From Halobacteriales archaeon QS_9_70_65 (GTDB lineage Archaea > Halobacteriota > Halobacteria > Halobacteriales > Haloarculaceae), in assembly GCA_003023535.1 (NCBI GenBank), contig PXSC01000093.1:1-9262 (forward strand): DNA of 9,262 nt. Reading direction: 5' to 3'. Shown in pieces: positions 4,920-9,262 of the stretch; within the stretch, counting starts at the first letter, position 1, and each line of letters starts with the position of its first letter. The notes under the pieces were generated by a model. It saw only the letters and a list, made by a program, of their open reading frames with translations. It was not told the origin of the DNA and did not search any database. The position numbers and the translations under genes were made by a program.

Positions 4920-7283
4920 TCACCAGTCCCACGAGTTGGGGTCGTCACCCAACGCGGCTTCGGTTACAGCATCGTCGCGGGGGGCGTCGTCACGGCCTCC
5001 CTGCTGGAGCGCTATCGTCACGGTCGTCCCGTCCTCGGCGACGACATTGACCTCGCCGCCCATCTCGGTCACCAGCCAGTTCACCATCCACAGCCCGAAA
5101 CTGCTCCCGTGGTCCACGGGAGACTCACTGGCCTGTCTGAGTACGCGTGCCTCCATGGCCGGCAGCCCCGGTCCGTCGTCGCGCACCTCCACGGTGACGC
5201 GGCCGTCGTCGTCCGGTGGCACGACCGCCACCGTCACCTGCGATCCACCGGCGTCGATGGCGTTTTCGACCAGCTCTACGAGCACCATCTCCAACCGGTC
5301 GGTCGCTATCGCCCGCTGGGCGCCCGGTAGTTCACACCGGATCGTCGTCTCAGGATGCGTCTCCCGTAACTCCGTGACGGCCCTTTCGACGACCTCGACG
5401 ACGTCGAGCGGCCGTGGCGCGGGGTCGTCCCGGAGCGCCGTCTCGACCGTTTTGGCCTTCTCGCTCACGCGTATCAGGTCGCGGGCGGTTCCGACCACCA
5501 TCTCGGCACGGGCCGCCACGTCGTCGTCGGCGGTCGCCGCGATGGTTTCGCCCAGCCCCGCGACGACGTTCATGTCGTTGCGGAGGTTGTGGCGCAACAC
5601 CCGATTGAGAACGCCGACCAGCCGCTCGCGGCGCTTCCGGCTGGTCACGTCGCGCTGGATGCCGATGAAGTGGCTCGTCTCGCCGGTCGAGTCCGCGACC
5701 GGCGTCACCGTCAGTTCGTTCCAGAACGGCGTTCCGTCGGCCCGGTAGTTCAACAGCTCCGTCGTGCGGGTCGTCTCGTGCTCGATCCCGTCCCGGATGA
5801 CGTCGACCGCAGCCTCGTCGGTCTCGGGTCCTTGGAGGAACCGACAGTTCGCCCCGATCGCGTAATCCCGGTCGTATCCCGTCAGGTCGGTGAACGCGTC
5901 GTTGACGTACACGAGCGGAGCCTCGGGGTCGGTCGCGTCGGCGATCGAGATGCCGACGCCCGCTTCGTCCATCGCTCGCGTCCGCAACCGTAGCTGCCGT
6001 TCGCGCTTCTTGCGCTCGGTGATGTCCTGAAAAGTTCCGCGCAGCCGCACCGTGTCGTCGTCCTCGCGTGTGGGCCGGCCCTGTACGCGGACCCAGCGGA
6101 GGTCGTCGTCGGTCGTAACGATTCGGAGTTCGAGGTCGTACGGCTCACCGTTCTCGATGGCGCGGCCGGTGGCCACCCGTATCTGTGACCGATCCTCCGG
6201 ATGGTAAAACGAGAGGGCGTCCTCGGCGGTGGGCGTGAACGTCTCATCCACACCGTGGATGCGGCGGACTTCGTCGGTCCAGTAGAGGGTTTCGGTCCGA
6301 CAGTCGTACTCCCAGCCGCCGACGCTGGCGAGCTGTTGGCTGTACGCGAACAGCTCCCGCTCGCGGGCCAGTTCCCGTTCCCGTCGGACTCGCTCGGAGA
6401 TGTCCCGGACGATGGCCTGGATGTAGCAGCCGTCACTGAGTTCGACGGTGCTGGCGCTCATCTCGATCGGAACCCGGTCGCCGTCGGCCGTCCGGAACTT
6501 GAGTTGGCCGCCGTCGGGCAGCGTGCTCGTCGTGTCGCCGGCGGCTGCCAGGCCCTCGAGTAGTCGCCGGCACTGGTCGCGGCCCTGCGTCGGATGGAGG
6601 TCGAACACGGTCATCCCTTCGAGGTCGGCGCTATCGTAGCCCGTGAGGGAGGTGGCCGCCTCGTTGACGTCGGTGATCTCGGCGGTGTCGGCTTCCACGA
6701 GGAAGATGGCGTCGGGTGCGGCCTCGACGAGGGTACCCCGGCGCTTGTGCGCGTCCGTGAGCTCCGTTTCGTAACGGGTGGCGGCCAGCTCCCGGCCGAG
6801 CAGCCGCGCGAGGAGTTCGACGAATGCCTTCTCGCTGGCCTCGAAGCTGTCCTCTCGGGCGGTCTCGTCGACGAAGCACACCGTCCCGTAGGATTCCCCG
6901 CGAACGAAGATCGGAGCGCCGAGATAGCAGGCGAGCCCGTGTTTCTCGTACGCGGGGTCATCAGCCCATCCGTCCTCGGGTGCATTGGCGAGGGCGACCG
7001 GCGAGTCGGCGTCCATCGTACGACGACAGTACGTCGTCGCCCGGTTCAGGGTCTCCCCCGGCGGAAACAGGGTCGCGGGGCCGCCGACGCTGGCGACGAC
7101 CTCGTGGACGCCGGCTGCCTCGTCGGCGCGTTCGACGTGACCGTTCTTAACCCCGAGATACTCGCGGCCGAGCGCGAGCGCTCTGGTCTGTTTGCCCTCC
7201 AGCGACAGCCCGTCGGCGGACATGACCTCATAGAGGCGCTGTCTGATGGTGTCGCTCGGGTCGCCTGGTGTACTAGCTGACAT
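4920..7283 (-). CDS. GAF-PAS-PAS-LOV sensor histidine kinase (likely blue-light responsive)
   Basis: Seen: 787 residues, one clean frame, ATG at 7283 (Met21 is an alternative). No membrane segment, so cytoplasmic. Domains: GAF about 15-168; PAS about 180-300; PAS (PAS_3-like) about 308-425; LOV-type PAS about 435-553; dimerisation/phosphoacceptor region L-R-H-N-L-R-N-D with His565; HATPase with N box E-N-A-I-D (673-677), R-D-D-G-P-G-L (701-707) and S-S-F-G-L-W-M-V (727-734). The LOV domain has G-A-N-C-R-F-L-Q (477-484) with the flavin-adduct Cys480, N-Y-R-A-D-G (512-517), F-W-N-E (520-523) and G-I-Q-R-D (541-545), so Asn512, Asn522 and Gln543 of the flavin pocket are all present. Family: light forms a Cys-FMN adduct and changes autophosphorylation of His565. 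No response regulator is adjacent, so it is an orphan kinase. The three further sensory domains suggest it integrates other signals. A perfect palindrome just upstream may regulate it. Confidence 0.93.
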   Translation of the reverse strand: MSASTPGDPSDTIRQRLYEVMSADGLSLEGKQTRALALGREYLGVKNGHVERADEAAGVHEVVASVGGPATLFPPGETLNRATTYCRRTMDADSPVALANAPEDGWADDPAYEKHGLACYLGAPIFVRGESYGTVCFVDETAREDSFEASEKAFVELLARLLGRELAATRYETELTDAHKRRGTLVEAAPDAIFLVEADTAEITDVNEAATSLTGYDSADLEGMTVFDLHPTQGRDQCRRLLEGLAAAGDTTSTLPDGGQLKFRTADGDRVPIEMSASTVELSDGCYIQAIVRDISERVRRERELARERELFAYSQQLASVGGWEYDCRTETLYWTDEVRRIHGVDETFTPTAEDALSFYHPEDRSQIRVATGRAIENGEPYDLELRIVTTDDDLRWVRVQGRPTREDDDTVRLRGTFQDITERKKRERQLRLRTRAMDEAGVGISIADATDPEAPLVYVNDAFTDLTGYDRDYAIGANCRFLQGPETDEAAVDVIRDGIEHETTRTTELLNYRADGTPFWNELTVTPVADSTGETSHFIGIQRDVTSRKRRERLVGVLNRVLRHNLRNDMNVVAGLGETIAATADDDVAARAEMVVGTARDLIRVSEKAKTVETALRDDPAPRPLDVVEVVERAVTELRETHPETTIRCELPGAQRAIATDRLEMVLVELVENAIDAGGSQVTVAVVPPDDDGRVTVEVRDDGPGLPAMEARVLRQASESPVDHGSSFGLWMVNWLVTEMGGEVNVVAEDGTTVTIALQQGGRDDAPRDDAVTEAALGDDPNSWDW

Positions 7284-7293
7284 GGTGCAAAGA

Positions 7294-7310
7294 GAACCAG
7301 TCCCTGGTTC
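7294..7310. promoter_or_regulatory. Perfect 7-3-7 palindrome just upstream of the LOV kinase start
   Basis: Seen: GAACCAG-TCC-CTGGTTC, 10 bp before the ATG at 7283. If the transcript starts within 15-30 nt of the ATG, this covers the initiation region (operator) or forms a hairpin in the leader. The candidate TATA upstream (CCTTACTC on the minus strand, about 7320-7327) is weak. A winged-helix dimer site or autoregulation is plausible but unproven. Confidence 0.45.
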
Positions 7311-7361
7311 GTTTTCGGCGAGTAAGGATTGTGGCCGACCGGTTTAGGTGTGGCGCTGGTA

Positions 7362-7637
7362 TCACGCCATCGAGCCGCCTCTCGTCTCAGCGAAGAGCAG
7401 CACGAGTTCCCCACCCGTCCGAAAACCTGCGGGTTTCGGCTCTCGCAAATCCTCGATTTGCGTCGACGCCGTGAGCGGGGATCGAAGCGCGTCACTCTCG
7501 TGCGCGCCCGTCCCTTCGACGTACCGCTCGATCACTTCCTCCGACGGCGCGCCCGGAGTTGTTTGCCGCCGGCCGCCGGTGTGTTCTCCGGACTCCTCTC
7601 GGCTGTGGTCCTCTTCGGGGTCGGCAGTAGCAGAGAA
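7362..7637 (-). pseudogene. Possible remnant of a small unknown gene
   Basis: Seen: the minus frame is open for 92 codons between TGA 7640-7638 and TGA 7364-7362. Its composition looks haloarchaeal: D-P-E-E-D-H-S-R-E-E-S-G-E-H early, then S-E-E-V-I-E-R-Y-V-E-G-T-G-A-H-E-S-D, then Q-I-E-D-L-R-E-P-K-P-A-G-F across two hairpins. The only start codon is GTG 7535, which would give 57 residues. I recognise no family. It could be the tail of a lost gene, part of a repeated element, or chance in G+C-rich DNA. Confidence 0.25.
7419..7462. repeat. Two adjacent hairpins with 3-nt loops
   Basis: Seen: 7419-7427/7431-7439 (9-bp stem with one A-G mismatch, loop TGC) and 7444-7451/7455-7462 (8-bp perfect stem, loop CTC), 4 bp apart. 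The architecture is that of the hairpins inside the two MITE-like repeats, but the sequence differs, so it may be a relic of another hairpin-rich element. Confidence 0.6.
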
Positions 7638-7736
7638 TCACGGCAATCGCCACGGGACGGCCGGTTTCGACTACCACGTCCCCGCGACGAACCGAAGCCC
7701 CGTCCCGGCGAGCCGGAGAACCCGCGAACCTCGGGA

Positions 7737-8863
7737 TCAGGTCACGTCGGCGTCGACGTCGACGGACTCGTAGGCCCCCTCGTCGAGCACCGTCCGGAAC
7801 CGTTCGACGGCGCGGTGGACGTCCTCGAAGCTCGTGTACAGCGGCGACGGACAGACGCGGACGACGTTCGGCGGGCGGTAGTCGACCACGACATCGCGCC
7901 GTTTCAGCGCCGCGGCGACCCCCTCGGCGTCGGGGTGTTCGACGGCGACGTGGCCGCCGCGACGGGCCGACTCGCGGGGCGTGCCGACCGAACACTCCGG
8001 CAGCCGTTCGTCGACGAGCTCGATCAGATACTCCGTGAGCGCGACCGACTTCTCGCGGACGGCGCCGATACCGGCCGCCTCGAGGACGTCGAGGGCGCCC
8101 TCCAGCGGCGCCAGCGACAGCAGCGGCGGCGTCCCGATCTGGTAGGCGCCGGCGCCGGCCGCGGGCGTAAACTCGAGGTCCATCTCGAACTGCGTCGCCT
8201 TGTCGTGACCCCACCAGCCCGGCAGCGCCGGCCGGCGGCCGAAGTGCCGCTCGTCGACGTACAGTCCGGCGGGGGCGCCGGGGCCGGCGTTGCAGTACTT
8301 GTAGTGACACCAGACGGCGAAGTCGACGCCGGCCCCGGAGAGGTCGTGGTCGACGACGCCGACGGAGTGCGCGAGGTCGAACCGATCACGTCGGCCTCCT
8401 CGACCGTCCGGCCGTCGCGAGACTCGACGACGACGAGGTGATCGTCAGGGTCGAGCCCCCGGCGGCGGAGCTGCGCCCGCAGCGCGTAGTGGTCCGACGG
8501 GAAATCGAGTTCGTTGACCACGACCGGCCCCGAATCGAGGAAGGTGTCGACCAGCGCGTGGACGTTGACCGTCGTGGCGTTGGCGACGACGACCTCCTCG
8601 GGGTCGGCGCCGACGAGGCCGGCCACGCGGTCGCCCAGCCGCTCGGCGTAGCCGAACCACGGCGGGTCGCCGTCGGTCCACCCCTCGATCGCGAGACGGC
8701 GCCACTCCTCGCGGACCCGCTCGAGCGTCCGGGCGGCGTCCCGCGAGACCGGCCCCAGGGAGTTACCGTCCATGTACAGCCCCGGGACGTCGAACCGGTC
8801 GGCGAACGCCGACAGCGGGTCGGCCCCGTCGCAGGCCCGGGCGTACTCGCGGCTCGTGTCCAT
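7737..8863 (-). pseudogene. kynU: Kynureninase with internal out-of-frame deletion
   Basis: Role of the family: PLP enzyme cleaving kynurenine to anthranilate and alanine (tryptophan catabolism). Seen: from ATG 8863, 160 codons fit the N-terminal half: L-Y-M-D-G-N-S-L-G-P (29-38), E-E-W...G-W...W-F (52-70), A-N-A-T-T-V-N (94-100) and E-L-D-F-P-S-D-H-Y (118-126). They end at T-V-E-E-A-D-V-I (8384). Homology resumes in another frame at F-D-L-A-H-S-V-G (8381), followed by H-Y-K-Y-C-N-A-G with the PLP lysine (8300-8298), P-G-W-W-G-H and G-T-P-P-L-L-S-L, to TGA 7739-7737 (214 codons). Relatives have about 40-45 residues between these points, including the Y-[RK]-[ST]-G turn, so about 130 bp (length 1 mod 3) are gone. 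The N-terminal frame runs out of frame to 8024. Divergent from the hydrolase at 8922. Deletion in the organism or an assembly gap are both possible. Confidence 0.88.
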
Positions 8864-8903
8864 ACCGGGCGGTCGGCCGGCGGCCACAAGTGGCTTCCTC
8901 TCG

Positions 8904-8917
8904 GGCCGCAAGCGGCC
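8904..8917. promoter_or_regulatory. Short inverted repeat in the divergent kynU / hydrolase promoter gap
   Basis: Seen: GGCCGC-AA-GCGGCC, perfect, 4 bp before the hydrolase ATG at 8922, in a 58-bp gap that must hold the starts of both divergent transcripts. It could be an operator, but such motifs are common by chance at this base composition. No TATA-like stretch is evident in the gap. Confidence 0.2.
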
Positions 8918-8921
8918 GTCC

Positions 8922-9262
8922 ATGGACCCCGAGTTGGAGGCCGCCCTGTCGGCGCTGCCCGACGTCCCGCCGTGGCACGCGCTGTCCGTCGAAAGCGCCA
9001 GACGGCTCGAAGACGAGCTGTTCTCGACCGTCGTCGACCACGGCTGTACGGTCCGGGAGTTCGCCGTCGACGGCCCCGGCGGCGACCTCCCGCTGCGGAG
9101 CTACCGGCCGGCCGAGGGGCCGCTGCCGACCGTCGTCTTCCTCCACGGCGGCGGCTGGACGCTCGGAACGCTGGAATCCGCGGAGGGCGTCTGCGTCGAG
9201 TTGGCCGAACGGGTCGGCTGTCTCGTCCTGTCGGTCGACTACCGGCTCGCGCCGGAGCACCC
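8922..9262 (+). CDS. Alpha/beta hydrolase (HSL/acetyl esterase type), N-terminal part (runs off right edge)
   Basis: Seen: ATG at 8922 and 113 complete codons open to the window edge. After a helical N-terminal cap (about 1-40) the fold begins with V-V-F-L-H-G-G-G-W (71-79), the oxyanion-hole motif of hormone-sensitive-lipase-type esterases, and continues to V-D-Y-R-L-A-P-E-H-P (105-114), the other conserved HSL signature. The nucleophile G-x-S-x-G, Asp and His would lie beyond the edge. Family role: carboxylesterase acting on short acyl esters; the natural substrate is unknown. The ATG is chosen because the upstream gap is only 58 bp to the divergent kynU start. The kynU neighbourhood raises the possibility of a kynurenine formamidase, which is also an alpha/beta hydrolase, but the HSL signatures argue for an esterase. 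A 70-bp decayed copy lies at 4580-4649. Confidence 0.85.
   Translation, partial: MDPELEAALSALPDVPPWHALSVESARRLEDELFSTVVDHGCTVREFAVDGPGGDLPLRSYRPAEGPLPTVVFLHGGGWTLGTLESAEGVCVELAERVGCLVLSVDYRLAPEH

Larger units (their letters stand above)
7284..7736. other. Gene-poor intergenic region between the LOV kinase and kynU
   Basis: About 450 bp without an intact gene. It contains the kinase-proximal palindrome (7294-7310), a pair of hairpins (7419-7462) and an open but start-less remnant frame on the minus strand (7362-7637). The rest, 7640-7736, holds nothing I can assign. Both flanking genes are on the minus strand, so it should contain the kinase promoter and any kynU terminator; no T-tract terminator is visible. 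Confidence 0.6.

Noticed and set aside
3835..8392. Shared ATCGG at the DJ-1/exonuclease and kynU deletion joints as a common deletion signature
   Set aside because: Five bases shared at two sites in G+C-rich DNA is easily chance, and the deleted sequence is not visible for testing microhomology.

Overview
The window comes from a haloarchaeon (class Halobacteria). Base composition is strongly G+C rich, the proteins are acidic and Asp/Glu rich, Shine-Dalgarno motifs are absent before most starts, and every recognisable protein has a typical haloarchaeal form. There are no RNA genes, CRISPR arrays or transposase genes.

Layout, left to right: (1) 1-299, minus: N-terminal part of an inositol monophosphatase family protein, running off the left edge. 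(2) 345-1544, minus: an M24 (aminopeptidase P/creatinase-like) gene with an in-frame amber codon at codon 47. (3) 1597-1886: a 290-bp, transposase-less element with terminal inverted repeats and a row of short hairpins. (4) 1937-2782, plus: an intact lipoate-protein ligase, lplA. (5) 2789-3080: a second copy of the element in inverted orientation, so lplA is bracketed by an inverted pair. (6) 3129-3845, minus: a DEDD exonuclease/RNase H-like gene without its first codons. It is fused out of frame to (7) 3846-4402, minus: a DJ-1/PfpI gene that lacks its last codons and has no usable start. (8) 4403-4919: no intact gene, but it contains a decayed 70-bp piece of an alpha/beta-hydrolase gene. (9) 4920-7283, minus: an intact 787-residue GAF-PAS-PAS-LOV histidine kinase, a likely blue-light sensor. 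(10) 7284-7736: no intact gene; it holds a perfect 7-3-7 palindrome just before the kinase start, two more 3-nt-loop hairpins and a remnant reading frame. (11) 7737-8863, minus: kynureninase with an out-of-frame internal deletion. (12) 8922-9262, plus: 5' part of an intact-looking HSL-type alpha/beta hydrolase, the paralogue of the fragment in (8).

The genes do not form one pathway. The window reads as a region undergoing gene loss: four recognisable genes (M24, DJ-1, exonuclease, kynU) and one duplicated fragment are disrupted by different kinds of lesion (nonsense, gene-joining deletion, internal deletion), while lplA and the LOV kinase are clean. A natural decay zone next to mobile repeats fits this, but assembly error must be excluded for each lesion. 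I found no convincing new multi-gene defence or metabolic system. The items most worth a second look are the inverted hairpin-rich repeat pair around lplA, the LOV kinase with its palindrome, and the cluster of gene-breaking deletions.
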